NCBI GenBank assembly: GCA_025359105.1
Contig: JANYHK010000106.1
Location: 124,001-188,000, forward strand
Direction: 5' to 3'
Source: Myxococcales bacterium
Lineage (GTDB): Bacteria > Myxococcota_A > Polyangia > Polyangiales > Polyangiaceae
Length of the DNA stretch: 64,000 nucleotides
Part shown: in pieces, positions 1 to 8,046 of the stretch
Position numbering within the stretch: the first letter of the stretch is position 1
Layout of the letters: the number at the start of each line of letters is the position of its first letter
Notes under the pieces: generated by a model
Databases searched by the model: none
What the model saw: the letters and a program-made list of their open reading frames with translations, nothing else
What the model was told of the DNA's origin: nothing
Translations under genes and position numbers: made by a program

Positions 1-522
1 GCGCACGACGTAGCCGTCGTCACGCCGCTCGATCGTCACCCTGTCGGTCAGCCGCGCCATGCGGCGGGCGTCGTAGTGGACGAACTCGACGAGATCGTCC
101 ACCTCGGTGCGCGTGCCGTCGGCGCGGCGCCGGAAGTAGTCGCTCTCGCGCTGGAAGTCGGGGCGCGCGCCGTCGGGGTAGCCCTCGTCGAACTCGCGCT
201 CGTCGGGCGGCTTCGTCGGGCCGAAGAGCGTCTCCTGGAAGACGCCGCGGATGCGCATCTCGACCGCCTCGCTCTCGACGACGAGGCGGGCGCGGCGCTT
301 CAGCAGGAAGAAGTTGTAGTACGTCGGGAACTCGAACTCGGCGACGGAGATCCCGCGGCGCCGATCGAACAGCTCGTGGGGAACGACGTACGCCACGGGC
401 ACGTCGAGGCCCATGGCCATCCCGTCCTTGATCGTCTCCGGCGGGATCCCGAACTGGACGGGCCCCGCGCTGGTCGGCACGTAGGTCCCCCCACGGGGAA
501 GCTGCACCATGGAGTCGACCAT
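1..522 (-). CDS. Conserved hypothetical protein, C-terminus beyond the left edge
   Basis: The reverse strand is open from ATG at 522 through base 1, giving 174 visible residues; the end lies outside the window. The N-terminus contains LPRGGTYVPTSAGPVQFGIP followed by PETIKDG, then VAYVVPHELFDR and EFEFPTYYNFF. From memory this resembles a family annotated as metallo-beta-lactamase-fold cyclic-nucleotide phosphodiesterases, but the metal-binding His motif would lie in the missing part, so this is a weak guess. In-frame ATGs at 537 and 510 are alternative starts, and no clear ribosome binding site decides between them. Codon use matches its neighbours. Confidence 0.7.
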   Translation of the reverse strand, partial: MVDSMVQLPRGGTYVPTSAGPVQFGIPPETIKDGMAMGLDVPVAYVVPHELFDRRRGISVAEFEFPTYYNFFLLKRRARLVVESEAVEMRIRGVFQETLFGPTKPPDEREFDEGYPDGARPDFQRESDYFRRRADGTRTEVDDLVEFVHYDARRMARLTDRVTIERRDDGYVVR

Positions 523-584
523 GGGCCAAGCATACATAAAAGCCGCAGGGGGCAACCTGGCGGTTCCCTCCAGCGCTCTGCGCA

Positions 585-596
585 GGGAGCGCTCCC
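585..596. other. Perfect 12-bp palindrome in the gap between two minus-strand genes
   Basis: GGGAGCGCTCCC lies in the 128-bp gap between the end of the glycosyltransferase at 651 and the start of the next minus-strand gene at 522. It could be a weak terminator stem or a protein-binding site. There is no T tract, so its role is unproven. Nothing else was recognised in this gap. Confidence 0.3.
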
Positions 597-650
597 CTCC
601 CTTTCGCTGCGCGACGTCGCGCGCACGACGGGAGAGAAACTTAGCCGCGC

Positions 651-2258
651 CTACTTGCCGCCGATCTGCGGGTGAATTTGGGGCTTCTTGGCCTGCTTCT
701 TCGCCGGGCGCAGGTGACCGAACAGGTAGATCCCGCTCATCACCGTAGTCCACGGGCGGAAGTGCTGGAACGTCGTGAGCCACTGCATCGCCTTGGGGCG
801 ACTCACGGCCGGGCGCAGGCCGCACGCGGCGAGGTGGTCCTGGGCGTGCTGGAAGGCGTCCGCCATCTTCTGCTGGACCGCCGCGGGGGCGCACCGCTCG
901 CGGGCAACGCGGGCCGCGCCCTTGCCGAGACGCGCGCGCATCTGCGGATCGGCGAGGAGCTCGTGCACCGCGCGACCGAACGCGGCGTCGGCCTCGGCCT
1001 CGCCCGCCGTGCCCTTGCCGGGCGACAGAAGGACGCCGTTGACGCCGTCCTTGATCTGCGACGAGACACCCATGCCGTCGGCGAAGGCCACCGTCGGCGT
1101 GCCGCACCAGAGCGCCTCGCCCATCACGTTGCCGTACGTCTCGCTGAGCGAGGCGTGGACGAACGCGTCGGCGTACGCGTACCAGTCGGGCATCTGCGTG
1201 AACGGCACCTCGCCGGTGAAGAAGACGCGGTCCTCCACGCCCTCTTCCTTCGCGACGCGCTGGTAGAAGGGCATGTCCGGCCCGTCGCCGAGCATCGTCA
1301 GCGTGGCCTTCTCGTTTTTCGCCGCGATCTGGCGCGCGAAGATGCGGATGACGCGGTCCTGGCTCTTCTCGCGCGTGTGGCGCCCCGCGCAGAGCAGGCG
1401 CGGGCCGCTGCTCGCGTCCAGGTGCGTGAAGGGATCGGGCCCGAGGGGGCGATCGAAGATCTCCGGCGAGATGGCGCGCGGGATGACGTGGATGGGCGCG
1501 GTGACGCCGCACTCGCGCCAGTAGCTGCGGAGGCCGTCGGAGAGCACGACGAGGCCGTCGGATTTGTTGTAGATGCCCGCGAAGAGCTTCTCGAACGGGC
1601 GGCGGAGCGTGATGTGGACGCCGGCCTGAAGGAGCTCGTTCTTGGAGAGCTTCTCGGGCAAGAGGACGTCGTACGCCGCGACGAGGTGCGTGGTGTTCAC
1701 GCAGAGCAGCGGGATCCCCTTCATCTCACGCAGCCAGATGCCGAACTCCATGAGCATCGTCGTCGTCTGGGCGAAGACGATGTCGAAGTTCCAGCGCGAG
1801 GGATCGTAGACCCAGGCGGCCAGCGGGAGCGGGATGTGAACCCCCGGGTAGGTCTTCAGCGGAACGCTCGGAAGCTCAATGGTTCCGGGCGCCAACTCAT
1901 CCGGAGTCGCGTCCGGATCGCGGGGTCCGATGACTGTGACTTCGTGACCACACCGACGCAATTCCTGATACAGGAACCGTGTCTGAAATGCTGCACCGTT
2001 GGCGTACGGGATCCGCGTGAAATCACTGAGGATGGCGACCCGTAGCGGGCGACCGTGCCGCGCGGCGAGCGACGCGAAGGGCGAGACGCTGTCGAGGACC
2101 GAGGGCCCGGAAAACGCTGAATTTGCTGCGAAACCCGACCGGGGTTTGCCCTGCGTAAGGGCGTGCGCAGCACCGTTTTTGCTACGGGCGGGGGCCGAAT
2201 GAAGGTCCTCGACGTGACCGAGTTCTACTCGCAAAGGGGAGGCGGAGTTCGAAGCCAT
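651..2258 (-). CDS. GT4-family glycosyltransferase
   Basis: A retaining GT-B glycosyltransferase of 535 aa that would transfer a sugar from a nucleotide-sugar donor, probably for a cell-surface polysaccharide or glycolipid. The N-terminal Rossmann strand is at about 73-85 (RVAILSDFTRIPYANGAAF), the donor-domain loop GRHTREKSQD at about 292, and the EX7E donor motif (ETYGNVMGE) at 373-381. The C-terminus is basic and Lys/Pro-rich. The start is forced upstream: no ATG, GTG or TTG occurs in frame between the ATG at 2258 (a TTG lies 24 nt inside it) and the GT-B core. The 70-residue leader therefore overlaps the head of the divergent glycosyltransferase. The acceptor is unknown. Confidence 0.85.
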   Translation of the reverse strand: MASNSASPLRVELGHVEDLHSAPARSKNGAAHALTQGKPRSGFAANSAFSGPSVLDSVSPFASLAARHGRPLRVAILSDFTRIPYANGAAFQTRFLYQELRRCGHEVTVIGPRDPDATPDELAPGTIELPSVPLKTYPGVHIPLPLAAWVYDPSRWNFDIVFAQTTTMLMEFGIWLREMKGIPLLCVNTTHLVAAYDVLLPEKLSKNELLQAGVHITLRRPFEKLFAGIYNKSDGLVVLSDGLRSYWRECGVTAPIHVIPRAISPEIFDRPLGPDPFTHLDASSGPRLLCAGRHTREKSQDRVIRIFARQIAAKNEKATLTMLGDGPDMPFYQRVAKEEGVEDRVFFTGEVPFTQMPDWYAYADAFVHASLSETYGNVMGEALWCGTPTVAFADGMGVSSQIKDGVNGVLLSPGKGTAGEAEADAAFGRAVHELLADPQMRARLGKGAARVARERCAPAAVQQKMADAFQHAQDHLAACGLRPAVSRPKAMQWLTTFQHFRPWTTVMSGIYLFGHLRPAKKQAKKPQIHPQIGGK

Positions 2259-3488
2259 CTCACTCTTAAAGGTCACATTCTGTGCCAATGGGGTCACGAC
2301 CACGTTGTCGTGGCCCCGGGGCCTACGGATGAGACCGTCCTTATAGAGCGGGAGTCCTTTGAACGGAACCGGCAAAGGACGGGAGCGCTACCAGGATATG
2401 TTGAGGGTGCATCGTCGAGCACGCAGACCTCGGCTACCACCGCCGGGAGCGCGAAGGTCATCCGGATCGGAGGACGCGCGCTCCCGTACGATCCCACGTA
2501 CCACCTGCTCTGGCGGATGGACAAAGTTCGAGCGATCGTCCGGCGAGAGCGGCCGGACATCCTCGAGATCAACTCGCCGTACGTCGCCGCTGCGAGCGCG
2601 CTCGCGTGCCCGCGGACGGATTTCGGCGTGCGAACGTTCCTGTGGCATGCCGACTTCATCGATACCTACCTGCGTGTGATGCTCGAGCGTCGCGCTTCGT
2701 CGCGCGCGGCGGACGTGCTGCTCGAGCCCCTGTGGGCGCTCGTTCGTCGCATCGGCGGCGGATGCGACGCAACGATCTGCGGCGCGCGGTGGCAGGTCGA
2801 CAAGCTCACCCAGCACGGCGTGCCGCGCGTCGTGCACGTGCCGTTCGGCGTCGACAAGGCGGTGTTCAACCCACGGGGGCGCGACGAGGCGGCGCGGCAG
2901 GCGCTGCTGGCGTCGTTCGAGGGGGCGCCGACGCCGACGAACGAGACGCGCCTCGTCGTCGCCATCGGCCGCTTCGCGTGGGAGAAGCGCTGGGACGTGG
3001 TGCTCGACGCCTACCTGCGCCTGGCCAAGCGGGTGCCGACGCGCCTCGTCTGCTTCGGCGACGGACCGGAGCGCGCGGCGATGCAGGCGCGCGTGGCGGG
3101 GCGGACGGACATCCGCTTCGAGGGCTTCCTCACCGACCGCCCTGCCCTCGCAAGCGCGCTCGCGAGCGCGGATCTCCTCCTCCACAGCTGCCCGTTCGAG
3201 ACGTTCGGGCTCGGCGTCGCCGAGGCCGTCGCCGCCGGCTGCCCGGTCGTCGTCCCCGACGAGGGCGGCGCCGCGGAGCTCGCGTTCGGTGGCAGCTCGG
3301 TCCGCTACCGCGCGCTCGATCCCGAAGCCTGCGCCGCCGCCGCGATCGCGCTCCTCGGGCGCGATCCTGCGCAGGTCCGCGACGCCGCGCTCGCCGCTGT
3401 CGGGCGAATCGCGAGCGTCGAAGACCAGTTCCGCCAGACGCTCGCCCTCTACGAGGACTTGCTGTCCAGGCGGGCGCGAACCGCCTGA
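2199..3488 (+). CDS. GT4-family glycosyltransferase
   Basis: A 429-aa GT-B glycosyltransferase. It begins MKVLDVTEFYSQRGGGVRSH, the classic Gly-rich acceptor-side loop at residues 1-20. The donor domain has GRFAWEKRWD at 257-266 and the EX7E motif ETFGLGVAE at 334-342. The ATG at 2199 is chosen because the conserved strand starts exactly there. Residues 60-88 form a Ser/Thr-rich insert, and the first 250 bp are less GC-rich than the rest. The gene is divergent from, and overlaps by 60 bp, the other glycosyltransferase, so the two probably act in the same glycan pathway. It ends 3 bp from the stop of glnII on the opposite strand. Confidence 0.88.
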   Translation: MKVLDVTEFYSQRGGGVRSHLTLKGHILCQWGHDHVVVAPGPTDETVLIERESFERNRQRTGALPGYVEGASSSTQTSATTAGSAKVIRIGGRALPYDPTYHLLWRMDKVRAIVRRERPDILEINSPYVAAASALACPRTDFGVRTFLWHADFIDTYLRVMLERRASSRAADVLLEPLWALVRRIGGGCDATICGARWQVDKLTQHGVPRVVHVPFGVDKAVFNPRGRDEAARQALLASFEGAPTPTNETRLVVAIGRFAWEKRWDVVLDAYLRLAKRVPTRLVCFGDGPERAAMQARVAGRTDIRFEGFLTDRPALASALASADLLLHSCPFETFGLGVAEAVAAGCPVVVPDEGGAAELAFGGSSVRYRALDPEACAAAAIALLGRDPAQVRDAALAAVGRIASVEDQFRQTLALYEDLLSRRARTA

Positions 3489-3491
3489 GGG

Positions 3492-4490
3492 CTACAGCTT
3501 CGAGCAGACCGTATTCGTGATGAGCCGCGTCACCGTGTACGGATCGATGTTCGCGCACGGGCGGCGATCTTCGATGTAGCCCTTCTTGTCCTGTGCGACC
3601 TGCCAGGGGATGCGCACCGACGCGCCGCGGTCGGAGACGCCGTACTTGAACTCCTTGTAGGAGCAGGTCTCGTGCTTGCCGGTGAGGCGCTCCTCGATGC
3701 CGTGGCCGTAGTGGGGGATGTGAAGGGCGTGCTGCTCGCCGAGCGCCTTCGCCGCGGCGACGCACGGGTCGTACGACTCGCGCATCTGCTTCGTGGAGAA
3801 GTTGGTGTGCGCGCCCGCTCCGTTCCAGTCGCCCTTGACGGGCTTGGGGCTGAGCGTCGCCGACGCGCCGTGCTCTTCGGCGATGCGATAGAGGAGCCAG
3901 CGCGCGAGCCACAGATCGTCCGAGCACTGGACCGGCCCGCACGGGCCGATCTGGAACTCCCACTGCGCCGGCATGACCTCGGCGTTGATGCCGGCGATCA
4001 TGAGGCCGGCCTCGAGACACGCCTCGAGGTGGTCTTCCACGATGTCGCGGCCGAAGACCTCGTCGGCCCCCACGCCGCAGTAGTAGCCGAACTGCGGCGC
4101 CGGGAAGCCGTTGGATGGCCAGCCGAGCGGCTTCACGCCGTCCATGAACGTGTACTCCTGCTCGATGCCGAACCACATCTCGTACTTCTCGAACTTCTTG
4201 GCGACCTCGACTAGCGCGGCGCGCGTGTTCGTCGGGTGCGGCGTCATGTCGGTCAGGAGGACCTCGCACATGACGAGCTTGTTGTCGCCGCCGCGCACCG
4301 GATCGGGCACGACGCGGACGGGCTTGAGCACGCAGTCGGACGCGTGACCCACGGCCTGGTTGGTGCTCGAACCGTCGAACCCCCAGATGGGAGGCTCCTT
4401 CCCGGTCTCGACGATCTTCGTCTTCGAGCGAAGCTTCGGGGTCGGTTCCGCGCCGTCGATCCAGATGTACTCGGCTTTGTAGAGTCCCAC
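3492..4490 (-). CDS. glnII: Glutamine synthetase, type II (GlnII)
   Basis: This cytoplasmic enzyme makes glutamine from glutamate, ammonia and ATP. At 332 aa it has the short eukaryote-like GSII length, against about 470 for GlnA. Family motifs are WGFDGSST at 36-42, the metal-binding EQEYTF at 110-115, EVMPAQWEFQ at 171-180, GDWNGAGAHTNFST at 220-233 and the substrate loop DRGASVRIP at 287-295. The start is GTG at 4490, decided by a strong AGGAGG six bases upstream. The gene is monocistronic, with the upstream neighbour ending at 4678. No sigma-54 -24/-12 pair was recognised in the leader. Confidence 0.95.
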   Translation of the reverse strand: MGLYKAEYIWIDGAEPTPKLRSKTKIVETGKEPPIWGFDGSSTNQAVGHASDCVLKPVRVVPDPVRGGDNKLVMCEVLLTDMTPHPTNTRAALVEVAKKFEKYEMWFGIEQEYTFMDGVKPLGWPSNGFPAPQFGYYCGVGADEVFGRDIVEDHLEACLEAGLMIAGINAEVMPAQWEFQIGPCGPVQCSDDLWLARWLLYRIAEEHGASATLSPKPVKGDWNGAGAHTNFSTKQMRESYDPCVAAAKALGEQHALHIPHYGHGIEERLTGKHETCSYKEFKYGVSDRGASVRIPWQVAQDKKGYIEDRRPCANIDPYTVTRLITNTVCSKL

Positions 4491-4493
4491 GTC

Positions 4494-4502
4494 GGCCTCC
4501 TA
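4494..4502 (-). promoter_or_regulatory. Strong Shine-Dalgarno of glnII
   Basis: The minus strand reads TAGGAGGCC just before the GTG start of glnII. This near-perfect ribosome binding site is unusual in this window, where many genes have none. It fixes the GTG as the start codon. Confidence 0.7.
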
Positions 4503-4650
4503 GGTTGGCTGTCGTGTGGTACCACCCCGCGTGTTTCGGGGAGGTTTCAGCCTGCTAGACTCCCCCCGTGCTGCGGGCCCCTCGGCCCGGCCGATGGCCC
4601 GCACACCCGCGGGCTTCACGTCGACCGATTCCTCGACGAAGGGCGGCTCC

Positions 4651-4680
4651 TGACGCGCCTGGTGCAAGCACCACGCGTCA
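4651..4680 (-). terminator. Strong hairpin at the 3' end of the esterase gene
   Basis: A 30-nt inverted repeat has arms TGACGCG and CGCGTCA and an inner stem TGGTGC-AA-GCACCA. One 2-nt bulge interrupts 13 paired bases. It spans the stop codon of the minus-strand esterase and lies before the glnII leader. No T tract follows, so it may be a factor-dependent or structural terminator rather than a classical intrinsic one. Confidence 0.5.
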
Positions 4681-5349
4681 GGGGATGGGGTTGAGGAAGC
4701 CCGACAAGAACTCGTCTAGCGCCCCGACGATTCGCGTCACGCTCGCGCCCAGCTCGTGACCGTCCTCGACCTCGACGAGGCGCACGTGACGCTTCCCCGC
4801 CGCCCACTCGCGCGAGAGATCGATCGACACGACCTCGTCCGCACGCCCGTGGACGATGAGCGTCGGGACGCGCACGTCCGGCCAGCCGTCGCCGGGGGCG
4901 TCGGCGATCGCCGCATCCTCGGCGAAGCCATGGTCGACACGCGACGTCCCTCCCCGCGCGTAGTCGACCGTCTCGATCCAACCGGTCGCCCGCCACGCCT
5001 CCCACGCCGCTTCGCCGAGGCGCGCCGGCCAGCGCTCGATGATCCTAAACGCTGGCGCCAGAAGCACGAGCGCGCAGACGCGCGCGTCTTGCTCGGCGAC
5101 GCGGCACGCCGTCAAGCCGCCGAGCGACGAGCCGATGAGCACCGCGCGATCGTGCGCGCCGCCGATCAGGCCGCGCACGTGATGAATCATCGCGGACAGA
5201 CGCAAGTGCTCCATCGAAGGCTGGCGCATGTCCAGGCGGTCGACGACGACTCCCCGCGCGGCATAGTGCGCGGCGATCGTCGTCGCTTTGCGGGACTCGG
5301 GGCCCGAAGCGAAGCCGTGAAGGTAGAGGAAACGCGGCGACGGCTTCAC
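4678..5349 (-). CDS. YqiA-like alpha/beta-hydrolase esterase
   Basis: A 223-aa single-domain alpha/beta hydrolase, probably a cytoplasmic carboxylesterase. The oxyanion region HGFASGP is at 11-17. The nucleophile elbow GSSLGG places Ser75. The probable acid is Asp171 (HGRADEV) and the catalytic His is His198 (DGHELG). The HGFASGPES start and small size resemble YqiA/UPF0227 esterases. The start is GTG at 5349, at the correct distance before the first strand FLYLHGF. The substrate cannot be told. A strong hairpin spans its stop codon. Confidence 0.85.
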   Translation of the reverse strand: MKPSPRFLYLHGFASGPESRKATTIAAHYAARGVVVDRLDMRQPSMEHLRLSAMIHHVRGLIGGAHDRAVLIGSSLGGLTACRVAEQDARVCALVLLAPAFRIIERWPARLGEAAWEAWRATGWIETVDYARGGTSRVDHGFAEDAAIADAPGDGWPDVRVPTLIVHGRADEVVSIDLSREWAAGKRHVRLVEVEDGHELGASVTRIVGALDEFLSGFLNPIP

Positions 5350-5412
5350 CGACTGGGTTATCGAGCGGGAGAGGCGCCGAGGTCAAGGGTGCTCACTCCG
5401 ACGCCCAGCTGC

Positions 5413-5418
5413 TACAGT
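5413..5418 (+). promoter_or_regulatory. Putative -10 box TACAGT, leaderless
   Basis: TACAGT ends six bases before the GTG at 5425. Transcription would start at or next to the start codon. It belongs to a recurrent pattern in this window and supports the GTG start over the internal ATG at 5452. Confidence 0.4.
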
Positions 5419-5424
5419 CTCCCG

Positions 5425-5745
5425 GTGGTTGCGCCGCCCCCGAGCGCGTGGATGCGCATCGTCTTTCCTTCCCCCGGGTTCTTCCTCAATGACCCACGCG
5501 TGCTCGTGCACGTGAACGGATGGTGCGCCTACGCGGGGAGCTTCAAGAGCGGCTTCGACGTCCGGTTCCCGCTCGTCCCAGGGCCGTATCTGGTCATCGC
5601 CGCGCTCGACGCGCTCGTCCGGCGCGAGAAGCGCTACTCCGTCACGGCCGCGGCCGGCTACGCCGTCGAGGTGTGGCTCGGGTACAGCCGCACGTGGGGG
5701 AGCTTCACCGACGCTCCACGCATCGCGCACGTGCCGCTCGGCTGA
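5425..5745 (+). CDS. Small hypothetical protein
   Basis: A 106-aa protein from GTG at 5425, or 97 aa from ATG at 5452. It has no signal peptide. The alternating pattern IVFPSPGFFLNDPRVLVHVN followed by GSFKSGFDVRFPLVPG suggests a small all-beta domain ending in WLGYSRTWGSFTD. I do not recognise the family. The gene is flanked by the divergent esterase and the TetR gene, which converges on it. Coding is supported by the compositional pattern and an upstream TACAGT box. Confidence 0.65.
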   Translation: MVAPPPSAWMRIVFPSPGFFLNDPRVLVHVNGWCAYAGSFKSGFDVRFPLVPGPYLVIAALDALVRREKRYSVTAAAGYAVEVWLGYSRTWGSFTDAPRIAHVPLG

Positions 5746-5797
5746 GCTCGGGCACGACGGCGCGAGGGGCTTCGCCGAGGCTACCGGCGCAGCCGAC

Positions 5798-6385
5798 CTA
5801 GATGAGCACCTTGGCGAGGAGCTCGTGCATCACGAGCTTGGCGCGCCGGACCTCGGCGACCGGCGCGCCGTTCGCGAGCAGATCCAAGGAGAGACCTTCG
5901 AGCGCCGACAGGAGCGCCGCGTAGAGCATCGGATCGTGCTCTCTGCCCGTCGCGGACTTCACGCCGTCGCGCATGATCGCGACGAGCGCGTTCCGGAACC
6001 GGCGGCGCGATGCCGCGAGCGGCGAGTCGGAGCGGATGGACTGCTCGATGAGCACCTTCAAGAGCGGCGCGTTGTCGACGTGGTAGTCGAGGTACACGTC
6101 GAGCGTCCGGCGCATCGCCTCGAGCGGCCCCTCCCCCGGCGTCCCCGCCGCCTGCACGGCCTTGAGCAGCTCGCCGGTGGCGAGCTCGTAGACCGCGGCC
6201 AGCACTTCCTCCTTGCTGCGGAAGTACTTGTAGAACGTGCGGCGCGCGATGCCGGTCGCGAGGAGCAGATCCTCCACACGCGTCGCCGCGAAACCCAGGC
6301 GCGCGAACACACCCACGGCGGCCCCGACGATCTGCCCGTGGGCGAGGTGCGCAGGGACGTCGAGGTGCAGGGCGGATCGGTTCAT
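5798..6385 (-). CDS. TetR/AcrR-family transcriptional regulator
   Basis: A 195-aa TetR regulator. The N-terminal helix-turn-helix is at about 35-67 (TRVEDLLLATGIARRTFYKY then FRSKEEV). The C-terminal ligand-binding helices are divergent. The start is ATG at 6385; ATG at 6406 is also possible. It is transcribed divergently from the acetoacetate-decarboxylase-family gene across an AT-rich 91-bp gap holding palindromes. It most likely represses itself and the decarboxylase/SDR operon in response to a small hydrophobic ligand. Confidence 0.88.
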   Translation of the reverse strand: MNRSALHLDVPAHLAHGQIVGAAVGVFARLGFAATRVEDLLLATGIARRTFYKYFRSKEEVLAAVYELATGELLKAVQAAGTPGEGPLEAMRRTLDVYLDYHVDNAPLLKVLIEQSIRSDSPLAASRRRFRNALVAIMRDGVKSATGREHDPMLYAALLSALEGLSLDLLANGAPVAEVRRAKLVMHELLAKVLI

Positions 6386-6400
6386 TGTATACGCTATGTA
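6383..6400. promoter_or_regulatory. GTATAC half-element at the TetR start
   Basis: GTATAC at 6387-6392 abuts the TetR start codon and repeats the core of the larger dyad at 6454-6479. It lies within imperfect ATAC-N5-GTAT symmetry. It is probably a second, weaker operator for autoregulation. Confidence 0.35.
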
Positions 6401-6453
6401 TTGCACAAAATATTGTAATTTAGAGTATTTTTTGGTGTTCGGTTGCGTTCAAG

Positions 6454-6479
6454 CATACATGGTGTATACACCGTGCATG
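6454..6479. promoter_or_regulatory. Putative TetR operator dyad
   Basis: A 26-bp imperfect palindrome is centred on the perfect 12-mer GGTGTATACACC at 6461-6472, with outer arms CATACAT and GTGCATG. It runs into the ATG at 6477-6479, so bound repressor would block initiation of the decarboxylase operon. Confidence 0.55.
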
Positions 6480-7211
6480 TCGACGCCCTACTGGTCCCGG
6501 CTCCTCGCCATGCTCGCCCCCGGCGACTGGCTCTACCGGGACGCGCACTACCTCGTCGCGGAGATGGACGTCGATCCCGTCGCCGCGAAGCGCTGGGTCC
6601 CCTTACCCTTGCGCCTCGCCTCCCCGGCGACGGCGACGCTCTTCACCGCATGGTTCCCCCACAACAGCTTCGGATCCGTCTACAGCGAGGCCGGCATCTT
6701 CCTTCACGTCGAGCACCTAGGGCGCCCCGCGGTCTTCTCACCGTGGATGATCGTCGACGACGACGTGGCCCTCATCACCGGGCGTGAGCTGCTCGGGTAT
6801 CCGAAGAAGATGGGCGAGATCACCTTCCGGATCGACGGCGACGCGATCGAGGGCATCGCGCGACGCCGAGGCAGCGAGCTCGTCCGGATGAAGGGGACGA
6901 TTCGCGAGGACGTGCCGGATCCGCCGCCGGTGCTCGCGCGCCCCCACCGCAACGTGCGCGCGTCGATGGGGCTCTCGCTACCCAAGGTGATCGCGTTCAC
7001 GCCGCGCGAAGAGGCGATCTCCGTCAAGCGCGTCGATCTCGACGTGACGGTGAACGGCTCCGAGCGCGACCCGCTCTCCGACCTCGGCTTCGGCGCCGTT
7101 CGCGCGGCGCGCCTGCATCGTGTGAACCTCGCCGCCAACCTGCCTCCGATCCCCGTCGCGGGCGTCTCCCCCCTATGGTTTTTGAAGCAATGGCTACTTC
7201 GAGCGCACTGA
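6477..7211 (+). CDS. Acetoacetate decarboxylase (ADC) family protein
   Basis: A 244-aa protein of the ADC-like beta-barrel family, whose members use a Schiff-base lysine. The matching segment is ELLGYPKKMGEITF at about 104-117, with Lys110 or Lys111 as the reactive residue. WFPHNSFG and FSPWMIVDDD are typical of the family. Many relatives act on fatty acid-, polyketide- or terpenoid-derived substrates rather than acetoacetate, so the substrate is open. The start is ATG at 6477; ATG at 6459 is an alternative and lies inside the operator. It overlaps the next gene by 22 nt, forming an operon with two SDR genes. Confidence 0.85.
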   Translation: MSTPYWSRLLAMLAPGDWLYRDAHYLVAEMDVDPVAAKRWVPLPLRLASPATATLFTAWFPHNSFGSVYSEAGIFLHVEHLGRPAVFSPWMIVDDDVALITGRELLGYPKKMGEITFRIDGDAIEGIARRRGSELVRMKGTIREDVPDPPPVLARPHRNVRASMGLSLPKVIAFTPREEAISVKRVDLDVTVNGSERDPLSDLGFGAVRAARLHRVNLAANLPPIPVAGVSPLWFLKQWLLRAH

Positions 7212-8038
7212 ATCCGTGGAAGGGCCAGCACGCCCTCGTCACCGGCGCCGCGTCGGGCATCGGCGAGGCCACGGCGCGCGAGCTCGCATCTCGTGGCGCG
7301 CGCGTCACGCTGGTCGACATCGACGCACGCGGCGTCGCGGCGGCCGCGGCGGACATCCGCGCGCGCGGCGGCGACGCGGGGCACTACGTGGTCGACGTCG
7401 CGAGCGCCGAGCAGGTGGACGATCTGGCGACGCGCGCGGTCCGCGAGCGCGGCAGCGTGGAGCTGCTCGTCAACAACGCGGGCGTCGCCGTCGTCGCGCC
7501 GTTCATCAAGACGCGCTCCGACGACTGGGAGTGGATGACCGGCGTGAACATGTGGGGACCGCTCCGCCTCACGCGCGCGCTCCTGCCCGACATGATCGCG
7601 CGCGGGCGCGGGCACGTCGTCGTCGTCGCGTCGGTGGCCGGCCTCATCGGCGCGCCGGGGATGGTCGCCTACAGCACGACGAAGTTCGCGATGGTCGGCT
7701 TCGCCGAGGCGCTGCGCCTCGAGCTCGCCGGCACGGGCGTCGGCGTGACCGCGGTGTGCCCGGGCTACGTGCGGACGAACCTGAACAAGGCGACGCGCTA
7801 CGACAACCCAGGATTCAAGGCGTTCCTCGACGCGCCACCGTCCTGGTACGGAATGACGAGCGAGCACGTCGCCGTCGAGCTCGTGGAGGCCGTCCTTCAC
7901 GACAGGCCGCTCGTGGTCCTCGGCCCCGAGAAGGTAGGCTGGTGGCTGAAGCGCCTCGCGCCCCAGGCGGCCCTCGCTGTCTCGCGCTGGGCGGCGCAGC
8001 GTGCGGGTGTTCGCGGCGAGCCGCGTGAGAGGAGCTGA
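7190..8038 (+). CDS. Short-chain dehydrogenase/reductase (SDR)
   Basis: A 282-aa classical SDR and NAD(P)-dependent oxidoreductase. It has the cofactor motif TGAASGIG at 18-25, NNAG at 95-98, catalytic Ser148 and YSTTK with Tyr161 and Lys165. Asp after strand 2 (LVDID) suggests NAD(H) preference. The C-terminal 40 residues extend past the core and end in basic and hydrophobic stretches. ATG at 7190 is preferred over ATG at 7175. It is the second gene of the TetR-controlled operon. Confidence 0.9.
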   Translation: MATSSALNPWKGQHALVTGAASGIGEATARELASRGARVTLVDIDARGVAAAAADIRARGGDAGHYVVDVASAEQVDDLATRAVRERGSVELLVNNAGVAVVAPFIKTRSDDWEWMTGVNMWGPLRLTRALLPDMIARGRGHVVVVASVAGLIGAPGMVAYSTTKFAMVGFAEALRLELAGTGVGVTAVCPGYVRTNLNKATRYDNPGFKAFLDAPPSWYGMTSEHVAVELVEAVLHDRPLVVLGPEKVGWWLKRLAPQAALAVSRWAAQRAGVRGEPRERS

Positions 8039-8046
8039 GCGATGCG

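Noticed and set aside
4491-4570. Sigma-54 promoter for glnII
   Set aside because: No TGGC-N8-TTGC type pair was found in the leader. The Shine-Dalgarno is clear but the promoter class is not.
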